64,000 nt of DNA from Tunturiibacter gelidiferens (GTDB taxonomy: Bacteria > Acidobacteriota > Terriglobia > Terriglobales > Acidobacteriaceae): the NCBI RefSeq assembly GCF_013410115.1, contig NZ_JACCCV010000001.1, forward strand, positions 1,798,001 through 1,862,000. Reading direction: 5' to 3'. Position 1 is the first letter of the stretch, and each line of letters opens with the position of its first letter. Positions 42,915 through 51,492 of this stretch are shown piece by piece. A program made the translations under genes and the position numbers. A model generated the notes under the pieces. It did no database searches. It saw nothing but the letters and a program-made list of their open reading frames with translations, and had not been told where the DNA came from.

Positions 42915-43342
42915 GTAAGACGTTTACGTTGGGCGAGGCACAGACACTGTTGCCAGTGGTAGAGGCTCTGCTAAGAAAGGCTCGGGAGGGACAGGCTCGG
43001 GCCGCGGAGTTTGAGTACGAGATGCAGCAGTTGAGTCACAGGATCTTTCTGTCTGGTGGGATGCATGTGGATGTGAGTGTTGCTGCTCGGCGCCGGGCGG
43101 AACGGGACAAGGCCGTTCAGGGGGCCAGGGATACATTGGCTGAGATCGACGCGATCGGGGTGCAGGTGAAAGACCTCGAGGAGGGGCTGCTGGACTTTCC
43201 TTACGTGATGGATGGGAGAACGGTGCTGCTTTGCTGGAAGCTGGGTGAACCGGCGATTACTCACTGGCATACCGAGGAAGAAGGCTTCGACGGCAGAAAG
43301 CCTTTGGACTCGCGGTTTGGCAAGACAGAACGATTGAATTAG
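42911..43342 (+). CDS. DUF2203 family protein
   Basis: 143 residues from TTG 42911, which overlaps the nadA stop (TTGA). The start KTFTLGEAQTLLPVVEALL and the end DFPYVMDGRTVLLCWKLGE followed by ITHWHTEEEGFDGRKPL are the family hallmarks. The middle is helical. DUF2203 proteins have no established function; the C-terminal HWH could bind metal. Translational coupling with nadA suggests a link with NAD metabolism or simply a shared promoter. Confidence 0.88.
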   Translation: MSKTFTLGEAQTLLPVVEALLRKAREGQARAAEFEYEMQQLSHRIFLSGGMHVDVSVAARRRAERDKAVQGARDTLAEIDAIGVQVKDLEEGLLDFPYVMDGRTVLLCWKLGEPAITHWHTEEEGFDGRKPLDSRFGKTERLN

Positions 43343-43384
43343 GTCGCGGTGGCCGATTTCTGCTGTGGATAACTAAATTTATTG

Positions 43385-43403
43385 AACGATAATCTTTATC
43401 GTT
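43385..43403. promoter_or_regulatory. PerR/Fur-type operator upstream of perR
   Basis: AACGATAA and TTATCGTT form a perfect inverted repeat with a three-base spacer, in an AT-rich stretch 13 bases before the perR start. Such 8-3-8 palindromes are typical for Fur-superfamily regulators, so autoregulation of perR-katA is likely. Confidence 0.75.
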
Positions 43404-43415
43404 TATACTCAGTCC

Positions 43416-43844
43416 ATGTTGGTGAATGAGGCCAAGTCGTTTCGTGAGCTTTGCCGGGAGAACGGCATCGCGGTGACGCACCAACGGCAGGTCTTGTACG
43501 AAGTGATGAAGACGATGCATGGCCATCCGAGTCCGGAAGAGGTCTATGCGCAGGTGAAGAAGAAGGTGCCGGCGATCTCGCTGGCTACCGTTTACAAAAA
43601 CATACATCTGTTTGTGGAGAGCGGCGTCTTCCGCGAGGTGAGCATGCATCACGGCTCGCTGCGCGTGGAGATGAACGATGAATCGCATCACCACATGGTG
43701 TGCTCGAAGTGTAAGGCGATTACCGACATCGGAGAAAAAGAGCCTGGGCTGGTGTCGAAGCAGGACAGACTGCCGGGCGGATTTCTGGTGGAGCGGTATG
43801 CAGTGGATGTGATTGGCATTTGTGCGAAGTGCCAGCAGGCTTAG
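43416..43844 (+). CDS. perR: PerR/Fur-family peroxide-type regulator
   Basis: 142-residue metal-dependent repressor. The winged helix covers about 12-85 (AVTHQRQVLYEVMKTMHGHPS; SLATVYKNIHLFVESGVF as recognition helix). The regulatory site has HHHMVCSKCKAITDIGE, and a second CxxC closes the C-terminus (CAKC), the structural zinc site. The direct downstream katA (32-base gap) supports PerR rather than Fur. In PerR the His/Asp iron site oxidises with peroxide and releases DNA. The palindrome upstream is a likely self-operator. Confidence 0.9.
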   Translation: MLVNEAKSFRELCRENGIAVTHQRQVLYEVMKTMHGHPSPEEVYAQVKKKVPAISLATVYKNIHLFVESGVFREVSMHHGSLRVEMNDESHHHMVCSKCKAITDIGEKEPGLVSKQDRLPGGFLVERYAVDVIGICAKCQQA

Positions 43845-43876
43845 GGCGATTTCCTAACGAGTGTAAGAGGTGACTT

Positions 43877-45370
43877 ATGGCAGAAGACTTGAAGAGCAAG
43901 CAAATGACTACCGATGCCGGGCGACCGGTTGGCGATAACCAAAACTCCATCACGGTAGGGAATCGTGGGCCGATCGTGTTTGAAGACTATCTTCTGTTTG
44001 AGAAGATGGCGCACTTCAACCGTGAGCGCGTACCTGAGCGTGTGGTTCACGCGAAGGGTTCGGCCGCGCATGGCACGTTTACCTGTACCCACCCTGATAT
44101 GGCGAAGTACACGACCGCGAAGGTGTTTGAGAAGGGTAAGAAGACACCGACTTTCCTGCGCATGTCTACCGTTGGCGGTGAAAAAGGTTCGGCTGACTCT
44201 GAGCGCGATCCGCGTGGGTTCGCGTTGAAGTTCTATACGGAAGAGGGCAACTGGGATCTGGTGGGCAACAATACGCCAGTGTTCTTCATTCGTGATCCTT
44301 TGAAGTTTTCGGACTTTATCCATACTCAGAAGCGTGATCCGGAGACGAACCTGAAGTCGCCGAAGATGATGTGGGATTTCTGGTCGCTTTCGCCGGAGAG
44401 CCTGCATCAGGTGACGATTCTGTTCTCGGACCGCGGCACTCCCGATGGCTATCGCCACATGAACGGATACGGCAGCCATACTTTCTCGCTGATCAATGCG
44501 AAGAACGAACTGTTCTATGTGAAGTATCATTTCAAGACGAAGCAGGGAATCAAGAACTTCAATCGCGAAGAGGCCGACCACATGAAGTCTGTGGACATGG
44601 ATCACTCGCAGAGCGATCTCTTCAGAGCAATTGAGAAGGGTGACTTTCCCAAGTGGACGGTACAAATCCAGGTTATGCCGGAGGCTGAGGCGGAGACGTA
44701 TCACATCAATCCGTTCGATCTGACGAAGGTCTGGCCTCACTCGGACTATCCTGTGATCGAGATCGGCGAGTTGGAGTTGAACCGAAATCCGGTGAACTAC
44801 TTTGCTGAGGTTGAGCAGGCTGCGTTCGATCCGAAGAACGTTGCTCCGGGCATGGGCTTTTCGCCGGACAAGATGCTGCAGGGTCGTTTGATCAGCTATC
44901 CGGATGCACACCGGTATCGCATCGGGGTGAACTACAACCTGCTTCCAATCAACGAGCCGAAGTGCCCATACAGTACGTACAACCGCGATGGCAGCATGCG
45001 TTACGGCGAGAACGGCGGCAGTGGTCCGAACTATGAGCCGAACAGCTTTGGTGGACCTACTCAGGACAAGAAGTATCTTGAGCGTCCGGTGACGTACAAC
45101 ACGGCGACCGTGGGACGTTACGACCATCGCGAGCATGATGGCGACTACTACACGCAGCCGGGGAACCTGTTCCGTCTGATGACGCCGGATGCGCAGGAGC
45201 GGCTGTGCGGGAATATCGCGGCCGGTCTGGGGCAGGTCGAGACGCGGATTCAGGACCTGCAGATCAATCACTTCTACAAGTGCGATCCGAAGTACGGCGA
45301 AGGCGTTGCCAAGGCTATCGGACGCAAGATCGAAGAGATTGTGAAGAAGGAAGAGCTGGTTGGTGCATAA
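43877..45370 (+). CDS. katA: Monofunctional heme catalase
   Basis: Breaks down hydrogen peroxide to water and oxygen. 497 residues, the small-subunit clade. The distal His lies in ERVVHAKGSAAHGTF, the distal Asn in DLVGNNTPVFFIRD, and the proximal Tyr in LQGRLISYPDAHRYR. PerR is the gene before it, with AGAGGTGACTT as ribosome-binding site, so it is probably induced by peroxide. A strong terminator follows. No signal peptide, so cytoplasmic. Confidence 0.97.
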   Translation: MAEDLKSKQMTTDAGRPVGDNQNSITVGNRGPIVFEDYLLFEKMAHFNRERVPERVVHAKGSAAHGTFTCTHPDMAKYTTAKVFEKGKKTPTFLRMSTVGGEKGSADSERDPRGFALKFYTEEGNWDLVGNNTPVFFIRDPLKFSDFIHTQKRDPETNLKSPKMMWDFWSLSPESLHQVTILFSDRGTPDGYRHMNGYGSHTFSLINAKNELFYVKYHFKTKQGIKNFNREEADHMKSVDMDHSQSDLFRAIEKGDFPKWTVQIQVMPEAEAETYHINPFDLTKVWPHSDYPVIEIGELELNRNPVNYFAEVEQAAFDPKNVAPGMGFSPDKMLQGRLISYPDAHRYRIGVNYNLLPINEPKCPYSTYNRDGSMRYGENGGSGPNYEPNSFGGPTQDKKYLERPVTYNTATVGRYDHREHDGDYYTQPGNLFRLMTPDAQERLCGNIAAGLGQVETRIQDLQINHFYKCDPKYGEGVAKAIGRKIEEIVKKEELVGA

Positions 45371-45390
45371 GTAACTGATTGAGTCACATA

Positions 45391-45426
45391 AAAGCGGCCC
45401 CTTTGCGGGCCGCTTTTCTCTTTTTT
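45391..45426 (+). terminator. Intrinsic terminator of perR-katA
   Basis: Stem AAAGCGGCCC/GGGCCGCTTTT around CTTTGC, followed by CTCTTTTTT. It begins 21 bases after the katA stop and directly precedes repeat copy E. Confidence 0.9.
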
Positions 45427-45434
45427 AGAGGATA

Positions 45435-45645
45435 TGTCCTGCCGGACGGGCTCGCTGCGCGCGAGGCGGTCACTTCGTGACTCGTGTACCTTTTTTCGGC
45501 GGGATGATCTGCATTAGGGCCTCCCGTTGGTCGGCATCACCTCTCTTTCCGACCAACGGGAGGACGACTGTCCTTCACTCGCCATCACAGGGTATACGCG
45601 CCACGAAGTGGCCGCCCTCCGCGCAGGAGGCCCGTCCGGCAGGAC
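45435..45645. repeat. Long inverted-repeat hairpin-string element, copy E
   Basis: 211 bp, the best-preserved copy. Left: TGTCCTGCCGGACGGGC, hairpins CTCGC-TGCGC-GCGAG and GTCAC-TTC-GTGAC. Centre: a perfect 15-base stem CCTCCCGTTGGTCGG/CCGACCAACGGGAGG. Right: GCCAC-GAA-GTGGC (compensated change), CCTCC-GCGCA-GGAGG and GCCCGTCCGGCAGGAC. It separates convergent katA and an M28 peptidase, ending three bases from the latter's stop. Confidence 0.94.
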
Positions 45646-45647
45646 TT

Positions 45648-46724
45648 TTAAGGTGTTGGGCCCGTGGGATTGGCTTCGGGTCTGCGGCCTGGGTTCCATT
45701 CGGGTCTCCAGGTGGAGTCGGCCAGCCAGCGGATGGGATTGACCATGGAGGCGATGGCGTTGGTCATGTGGGTGAAGTCGATGGTGCAGATCTCGTCGCT
45801 GGGCTGGTGGTAGTCCTTGTGCAGGCCGTAACTGGAGACGGTTTGGGCGATGATGCCTTGCTGGGCGAGCGCGTAGTTATCGGAACGGCGGAAGAAGTTT
45901 TCTTTGGGGTGAGGGTCGTTGACCAGATGGGCACCGTGTTTTGCAAGCTCGGGGCCAAGGTTGGAGCGGTCGAAGCCGGTGAGCCAGAGGGTTCCAGCGG
46001 GTACTGCCGGGTCGGGTCGACCGATCATCTCGAACTCGAGGTTGGCGACGATGCTGGTGAGCGGTACCGGCGGATGGGCAAGGAACGCGCGGTTGCCGAA
46101 GCCGCCGAGTTCCTCGGAGCCGAAGAGTGCGAAGACGATAGTGCGCTTCGGGCGTGGACCTGTGGCGAGAATGTGGGCCAGGGTCAGCACGGCGGTGGTG
46201 CCGGATGCGTCGTCATCGGCTCCGTTGTAGTTGGTGTCGCCGGAGCTGTTGGCGGGACCTATGCCCAGATGGTCGAGATGCGCTGTGAGAAGGATGACCT
46301 CGTTGGGTGAGGTAGTGCCGCGAAGGACGGCGACGGCGTTCCAAGTCTCTTTGCGTGGGACGTCCTGAAATTTTGCTATACGTTGCTGGGTTCTTGCGGG
46401 CAGAGGATCGGGAAGGGCGGATTTCTGGAGGAAGGTTCCATTATCTCCGCCGGGTTCGAGGCCGAGGGATTGAAGCTGTGAGGCGACGAAGAGGGCGGCG
46501 ATGTGCTCGTCGCGCGTGGCTGAGCCGCGGCCGTGAAGTTCATCGTCGGCGAGAAAGTTCATATCTGCGTGAACTTCCTGTTGCAGCGTGGTAGAGAGCG
46601 ATACTGTTTGCCGGGCTGCTGCGTCGAAGGAGTGAGACTGCTGTGCTTGTGATGTGGAGGGAAGAGTTTGTGTCAACAGAATCGCGGCCCAGGGCAGAAA
46701 ATATAAGAGCTTCGAGGAATACAT
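45648..46724 (-). CDS. Secreted M28 family metallopeptidase
   Basis: 358 residues with a signal peptide (cleavage near SQAQQ). The two-zinc aminopeptidase site is formed by LTAHLDHLGIG (His, Asp), NGADDDASGTTAVL (Asp), FGSEELGGFG (Glu pair), NLEFEMIGR and SSYGLHKDYHQPSDE (His). This differs from the glutaminyl-cyclase-like M28 protein near 39 kb, so it is probably a true aminopeptidase. It is single; the beta-propeller gene is divergent. Substrate unknown. Confidence 0.9.
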   Translation of the reverse strand: MYSSKLLYFLPWAAILLTQTLPSTSQAQQSHSFDAAARQTVSLSTTLQQEVHADMNFLADDELHGRGSATRDEHIAALFVASQLQSLGLEPGGDNGTFLQKSALPDPLPARTQQRIAKFQDVPRKETWNAVAVLRGTTSPNEVILLTAHLDHLGIGPANSSGDTNYNGADDDASGTTAVLTLAHILATGPRPKRTIVFALFGSEELGGFGNRAFLAHPPVPLTSIVANLEFEMIGRPDPAVPAGTLWLTGFDRSNLGPELAKHGAHLVNDPHPKENFFRRSDNYALAQQGIIAQTVSSYGLHKDYHQPSDEICTIDFTHMTNAIASMVNPIRWLADSTWRPEWNPGRRPEANPTGPTP

Positions 46725-46807
46725 TGAGAAAATTATAGAGGAACGCCAATTGAGTTATTCTGCGTTGGCTTTGGCTGCTGCAAGATAGAGAAGAGGCTTT
46801 GGTGACG

Positions 46808-47968
46808 ATGGAACGACGGGGAAGCTTGCGGCGATGGACGATGGCGGGCGCTGCGATGATGTTGCTGGGCTTTACGGGGTGTTCGGGATTCTTTCCTCCG
46901 ATCAATAACTCTGGTGGCGGTACCGGAGCGACCGGAAACCAGGTGTATGTGCTGAATCAGACGACGAAGTCTGTAAGTGGCTTCGTGGTGGGTACGGGGA
47001 CCTTGACTGCGGTGAATAGCTCGCCGGTGGCGCTTGCGATATCGCCATTTGCGGAGGTTGTATCCCCAAACGATGCGTTTCTTTATATTGCAGGGCAAGG
47101 GTCAATCAGCTTGTACCTGATCAATGCCAACGGATCGTTGAGCGCTCCGAGCGGCGGCGCTGTGCAGGTTGCGGTGACTGCGAATTCACTGGCTGTTTCA
47201 CCGGACGGCCAATGGTTAATTGCGCTGGACAGTTTTACGCAGCAGCTTGATCTCTTCGAGATCAACGCCACGACGGGTGCGCTGACGGCTGCGGCTGAGT
47301 CGCCTGCGGCTTATTCGCTTCATTCGGGAGCGGGAACGTGGCAGCCATCGATGGTGCGGGTGTCGCCGGATGGGACGCTGATCTTTGCTGCGCTTGGAAC
47401 TGCGGGAGATGTCGTGTTTACGTTTAACACAACGACCGGCGCGGCTGTTCAGAGCCAGAGTCTAGCCAACGTGAATGCGAGCACTGGTGATTATGGGCTG
47501 GCGGTGGACCCGAAGACTGCCTATCTCTATATCGCGCGGAGTGGGACCAGCGGGGGAGTCGGAGTGTACTCCATTGGATCGGGAGGGGCCCTGAATGCGG
47601 TCACGGGGTCGCCGTTCGCAGCGGGGAGCGGAACCTTTTCGGTGGTGCTCGACAGTACCGGGACCTATGTCTATGCGGCAAACCGTACCGATGGCACGAT
47701 CTCTGGATATACGATTGCAGCGGGGACTACGCCGGCGGCTTTGTCGTTGACACCGCTGAGCGGATCGCCCTATAAGAGCGGGACGTCGGTGCAGTCGCTG
47801 GGGATTGATCGAACCGGGAAGTATCTGCTGGGGGCGTCGCAAGGGGGCGGTCCGGATCTAACGATGTACAGCTTCGACATTACGACTCCGGGCAAACTCG
47901 ATCCGGCAACCAGTATTGCTACAGATGCTGATCCTGCTGGGGCTATCGCGATCGCGCTGACTCACTAG
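46808..47968 (+). CDS. Beta-propeller lipoprotein, lactonase-like fold
   Basis: About 386 residues. The N-terminus is basic followed by AGAAMMLLGFTGC, a lipobox, so a lipid-anchored export is likely. The rest is a seven-bladed propeller with repeats such as VYVLNQTTKSVSGFVVG, LAVSPDGQWLIALDS and VYAANRTDGTISGYTIA. The family includes 6-phosphogluconolactonase-like and surface-layer proteins; catalytic residues cannot be assigned. The start is ambiguous among TTG 46799, GTG 46802 and ATG 46808, all downstream of AGAGG. Confidence 0.8.
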   Translation: MERRGSLRRWTMAGAAMMLLGFTGCSGFFPPINNSGGGTGATGNQVYVLNQTTKSVSGFVVGTGTLTAVNSSPVALAISPFAEVVSPNDAFLYIAGQGSISLYLINANGSLSAPSGGAVQVAVTANSLAVSPDGQWLIALDSFTQQLDLFEINATTGALTAAAESPAAYSLHSGAGTWQPSMVRVSPDGTLIFAALGTAGDVVFTFNTTTGAAVQSQSLANVNASTGDYGLAVDPKTAYLYIARSGTSGGVGVYSIGSGGALNAVTGSPFAAGSGTFSVVLDSTGTYVYAANRTDGTISGYTIAAGTTPAALSLTPLSGSPYKSGTSVQSLGIDRTGKYLLGASQGGGPDLTMYSFDITTPGKLDPATSIATDADPAGAIAIALTH

Positions 47969-48061
47969 TTCGTTTCCTGACCTGGGTAGAGGTGTTCGAG
48001 TTGATGCCGACACGTTATGGATTTGGCGAGGCCGCCGTTAGTATGGAGTAAGTGGTGTGCT

Positions 48062-49327
48062 GTGACGCGGAGTTTCAAGGCTATCGTTTCTTCATCTGGA
48101 CAATTCGGTTTTGTGCGGCGCTTTTCGCGGATTTGCAGCGTAGTGGCGGTTTCGGTGCTTTTGGTGGCTGGGGTGAGCGGGTGCTCGCGGCTGCGGCCTA
48201 AGCCCGCGGCACAGTATGTGTATGTGACGGCGAAGCAGACGTTTCTGCGTGACCGCGTGGCGGCAGTGTCGAACCGCACAGCTACGGTGGAGAATGGGGA
48301 TCGGCTCGAGGTACTGGACCGCGGGCGGCGGTTTGTGAAGGTACAAACAGCCAAGGGGGAGCAGGGTTGGATCGATGAGAAAGTCGTTGCGACCCAGGAT
48401 ATTTTCGACCAGTTTGAAAAGCTGAAGCAGGATCACAAGGCTGATCCAGTGGTTGCGTCTGCGGTGGTGCGGGACGAGGTTTATATGCATGCGAAGCCTG
48501 GCCGCGACACGGAGAGATTCTTCCGGCTGGCGGAAGGCGAAAAGCTGAAACTGCTGGCTCGAGCTACGTTGGCCAAGCCTTTGCCGCCGGGAACGCGGGT
48601 GGCGAAGGCTGCACCTGTTCCAAGTCCAGTTGCCACGACGACCGGTTCTGGGGAAAAGGCTCTTGCGACTGCTGCTCCGACCATTCCGGAAGAACCTGCG
48701 CCACCGGCGATGGAAGATTGGTGGCTGGTTCGTGACTCGAAGGGCGACACGGGTTGGCTCTTTAGCAGGATGATGGATGTGGATGCTCCCGATGCAATCA
48801 CGCGGTACTCCGAAGGGCAGCGGATCGTCGGTTCGTATGTTCTGACTAAAGTTAATGACCCGGAGGCGGAGCAGGATGACAAGAACATTCCGATCTATGT
48901 GACGGTGTTGAGCCCATATAAAGCAGGGCTAACCTATGACTTCGATCAGGTTCGAGTCTTTACTTGGAATATAAAGAAGCATCGCTACGAGACTGGCTTT
49001 CGCGACAGAAATATCGAGGGGTATCTGCCGGTTACTGTGACGATGGCGACAGATCCTTATGGGAAGTCGCCTACGGCTACTACGCCGGCGCCCACCTTCT
49101 CGTATCGAGTGCTGTCGGATGAGGCGGGGCCGGTCGTTCCGGATCCTGTGACCGGAGCGATTGTGCCGGGGAAGACCGTGGTGAAGACTTATCGGCTGGA
49201 GGGCAACCTGGTGCGGCGGGTCATTCAGCCGGGGACGACTGCGGCGGGAGAGGCCCATCCACAGCCGGTGTCGGACAAAAAGAAGGCTGCCGCTGCGAAG
49301 GGTGGCAAAGGAAAGAAGAAGCGGTAG
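48062..49327 (+). CDS. Lipoprotein with bacterial SH3-like domains
   Basis: 421 residues from GTG 48062; an ATG at 48017 would add 15 residues. A signal (SVVAVSVLLVAGVSGC) ends in a lipobox. Two SH3-like segments follow: QTFLRDRVAAVSNRTATVEN with EQGWIDEKVV, and VRDEVYMHAKPGRDTERFFR with GDTGWLFSRMMD. A 190-residue C-terminal domain (PIYVTVLSPYKAGLTYDFDQ) and a basic tail (KKKAAAAKGGKGKKKR) finish it. SH3 domains usually bind cell wall or metal-free peptides; role unknown. Confidence 0.78.
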   Translation: MTRSFKAIVSSSGQFGFVRRFSRICSVVAVSVLLVAGVSGCSRLRPKPAAQYVYVTAKQTFLRDRVAAVSNRTATVENGDRLEVLDRGRRFVKVQTAKGEQGWIDEKVVATQDIFDQFEKLKQDHKADPVVASAVVRDEVYMHAKPGRDTERFFRLAEGEKLKLLARATLAKPLPPGTRVAKAAPVPSPVATTTGSGEKALATAAPTIPEEPAPPAMEDWWLVRDSKGDTGWLFSRMMDVDAPDAITRYSEGQRIVGSYVLTKVNDPEAEQDDKNIPIYVTVLSPYKAGLTYDFDQVRVFTWNIKKHRYETGFRDRNIEGYLPVTVTMATDPYGKSPTATTPAPTFSYRVLSDEAGPVVPDPVTGAIVPGKTVVKTYRLEGNLVRRVIQPGTTAAGEAHPQPVSDKKKAAAAKGGKGKKKR

Positions 49328-49749
49328 GGCGGCCTGATACGGATTCCGCGCGTGAGTCAAAGTGACAATGAGCGATTGAGCAACGGCTTTACGGTGGCAA
49401 TGTAGCGGCTTCGGTAGTCCGTGGCGGGCCGACGGTTCGCAAGCCTGTGACTTCGGTGACTCGCAGCGTCGGATCGCTTCTGGAACCTCTCTTTGGAATC
49501 TGGTGCGCGGCGGAGATCGTGAATCTTCATCGACTGGGATAGGAGTGGGCCAAGATCCGTTCTGTGGGACGTGGCTTATGCGGCGCAGACCTTTGGTGGA
49601 GAACCTGCTACGGACGGATTGCGACTACGCCGCTTTGTGATGGATATGGGCTTGATCGATCGCAGCGTGAGAGGTTGACAACCAAAAAGACAGACAGGTC
49701 ACGACGACCCAGGAGCCGCGATATATGGAAAGGAACCAGTGCGGGTTGC
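49328..49749. other. Gene-free stretch of about 420 bases
   Basis: No convincing coding frame or RNA. A short frame at 49564-49806 lacks a ribosome-binding site and runs into the aminotransferase gene on the other strand. No repeat of the families described here is present. Confidence 0.5.
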
Positions 49750-50916
49750 TCAGGCGTAGAAGGCGGCGATGGCGTCGACTACGGTTTGTTGCTCGTCTTC
49801 GCGTAGCTCGGGGTACATGGGAAGGGCGAGGACTTCGTGGGCGGCGGCTTCACTGATGGGGAAGTCGCCCTGCTTGTAGCCGAGGTGAGAGAGGCTGGTT
49901 TGCAGGTGGAGCGGGACAGGGTAGTAGATCTCGCTGCCGATCTTACGCTCTGCGAGATACTGGCGGAGTTCGTCGCGACGGGAGGTGCGGATGACGTACT
50001 GGTGGAAGACGTGACCTGCGCGCGAGTCGGTGATGGGTAGGACGACGCCTTCGTTTACGTTGGATGCAGTCAGGTTCGCTACATTGAAAAGCTGGTCGTA
50101 CCGGGCGGCGTGGTCGCGGCGCTGCTGGTTCCACTTGGGCAGGTAGCGGAGTTTGACCTCAAGGACGGCGGCCTGGATGGAGTCAAGACGGGAGTTCCAG
50201 CCGATCTCCTCGTGATAGTAGCGGTGGCGCATGCCGTGGGCGCGAAGGATGCGGGCGTGGTCATCGATCGCGGCGGAGGTGGTGGTGACCAGGCCGGCGT
50301 CTCCCATGGCGCTTAGATTTTTTGTGGGATAAAAGCTGAAGGCGGCTGCGTCTCCTAGTGCTCCAGCTGGGACGCTGTTCCATGTGGCTCCGAAGGCCTG
50401 GGCGGCGTCTTCGATGAGCAGGAGGTTGTGGTTTCGTTTCAGTGCGGCGAACGCGTCCCAGTCGGCGCACTGGCCGTAGAGGTGAACAGGGAGGACAGCT
50501 TTGACGTTTTTGCCCGCGGTGGAGCGGAGCACCTCTTCGACCGAGGCGGCAGAGAGATTGAAGGTGGCGGGGTCGATGTCGGCCAGCAGAGGTGTGGCGC
50601 CGCAGCGGAGGATCGCGCTGACCGTGGCGAAGAAGCTGAAGGGGGTTGTGATGACTGCGTCGCCGGGGCCGATGTTCGCGGCTGCGAGGGCGAGCCAGAT
50701 GGCGTCGGTACCGCTCGCGCAGCCAATGGTGTGAGGGACAGCGCAGGCGAGGGCGGCGGCGTGCTCGAAGCTGGTGACCTGGGGTCCGAGGATAAAGTGT
50801 TGCGAGGCACAGACTGCTTCGATGGAGTCGAGGATCTCCTGTCGGAGGATGGCAAACTGGCGGGAGAAGTCAAGCATTGGAACGGGTTGCGGATCGCGGA
50901 TGGTCACATCTGCCAT
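49750..50916 (-). CDS. DegT/DnrJ/EryC1-family PLP aminotransferase
   Basis: 388 residues. Fold-type I sugar aminotransferase: SGTDAIWLALAAANIGPGDAV near the cofactor pocket (given as SGTDAIWLAL), then HLYGQCADWDAF, LLLIEDAAQAFGA and the cofactor lysine in FSFYPTKNLSAMGDAG. The family makes amino sugars for lipopolysaccharide or other glycans. No sugar nucleotide genes lie nearby, so the substrate is unknown. It is transcribed away from hfq. Confidence 0.9.
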   Translation of the reverse strand: MADVTIRDPQPVPMLDFSRQFAILRQEILDSIEAVCASQHFILGPQVTSFEHAAALACAVPHTIGCASGTDAIWLALAAANIGPGDAVITTPFSFFATVSAILRCGATPLLADIDPATFNLSAASVEEVLRSTAGKNVKAVLPVHLYGQCADWDAFAALKRNHNLLLIEDAAQAFGATWNSVPAGALGDAAAFSFYPTKNLSAMGDAGLVTTTSAAIDDHARILRAHGMRHRYYHEEIGWNSRLDSIQAAVLEVKLRYLPKWNQQRRDHAARYDQLFNVANLTASNVNEGVVLPITDSRAGHVFHQYVIRTSRRDELRQYLAERKIGSEIYYPVPLHLQTSLSHLGYKQGDFPISEAAAHEVLALPMYPELREDEQQTVVDAIAAFYA

Positions 50917-51165
50917 GGTATATCGCTGGTATATAGCTGTGGAGACTGCGGTAGACTCTCGTTCTGTCTTGCAATGCGTCTAACGAAGTATTGCGTTCGT
51001 CGTTACAATGTGAGGGCGCAGGTTGATTATTGCCGTGGATGCTCGTATTGTTGACAGTCTTGGCTTCAGACTTAGCCGTTGAACACGCTGAGTTTTGTTC
51101 TGAAGCCGATGGGTCACGGCAAAACCTCATCGAAGTATGAACACTTGACAAAGGAGATCGGCCCC

Positions 51166-51489
51166 ATGGAATCAAAGCCGGCACAGAACATTCAGGATAC
51201 TTTTCTCAATACAGTGCGAAAAGACAAGAGTCCGATCACGATTTACCTGGTAAGCGGCGTGAAGCTGACAGGAAAGATTCGGTCGTTCGATAAGTACTCG
51301 GTGTTGCTGGAGAACAATAGCCAGGAGCAACTGATCTTCAAACATGCGATCTCGACTGTGGTAAGTGGGCGAGCGGGTGCGCATGGTGATGTGCGGAGTG
51401 ATGCGAAGCCAGAGGTGCGGGCGGCGGTCGGTTCGGCGCCTGCTACGGGTGCACCGGTACAAGAGGCGACAGGGACGCAAGGCCGTTAA
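51166..51489 (+). CDS. hfq: RNA chaperone Hfq
   Basis: Ring-forming Sm-like protein that pairs small RNAs with messages. 107 residues from ATG 51166, with the strong site AAGGAGATC upstream. Sm1 is [22 protein letters not shown] and following ([17 protein letters not shown]); Sm2 holds [11 protein letters not shown], with the usual Lys-His. A 40-residue Ala/Gly/Val-rich tail follows. The gene lies four bases before the hflX start, the same order as in enterobacteria. Confidence 0.95.
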   Translation: MESKPAQNIQDTFLNTVRKDKSPITIYLVSGVKLTGKIRSFDKYSVLLENNSQEQLIFKHAISTVVSGRAGAHGDVRSDAKPEVRAAVGSAPATGAPVQEATGTQGR

Positions 51490-51492
51490 CCG

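Noticed and set aside
43841-45271. 476-codon minus-strand frame opposite katA
   Set aside because: Antisense shadow of the catalase gene.
45435-45645. tRNA-like or known cloverleaf RNA in the long inverted-repeat elements
   Set aside because: Hairpin order, lengths and loops fit no tRNA, tmRNA, RNase P or SRP RNA; there is no T-loop or acceptor end.
49564-49806. 80-codon plus-strand frame
   Set aside because: No ribosome-binding site, no recognisable domain, and it overlaps the 3' end of the aminotransferase gene.
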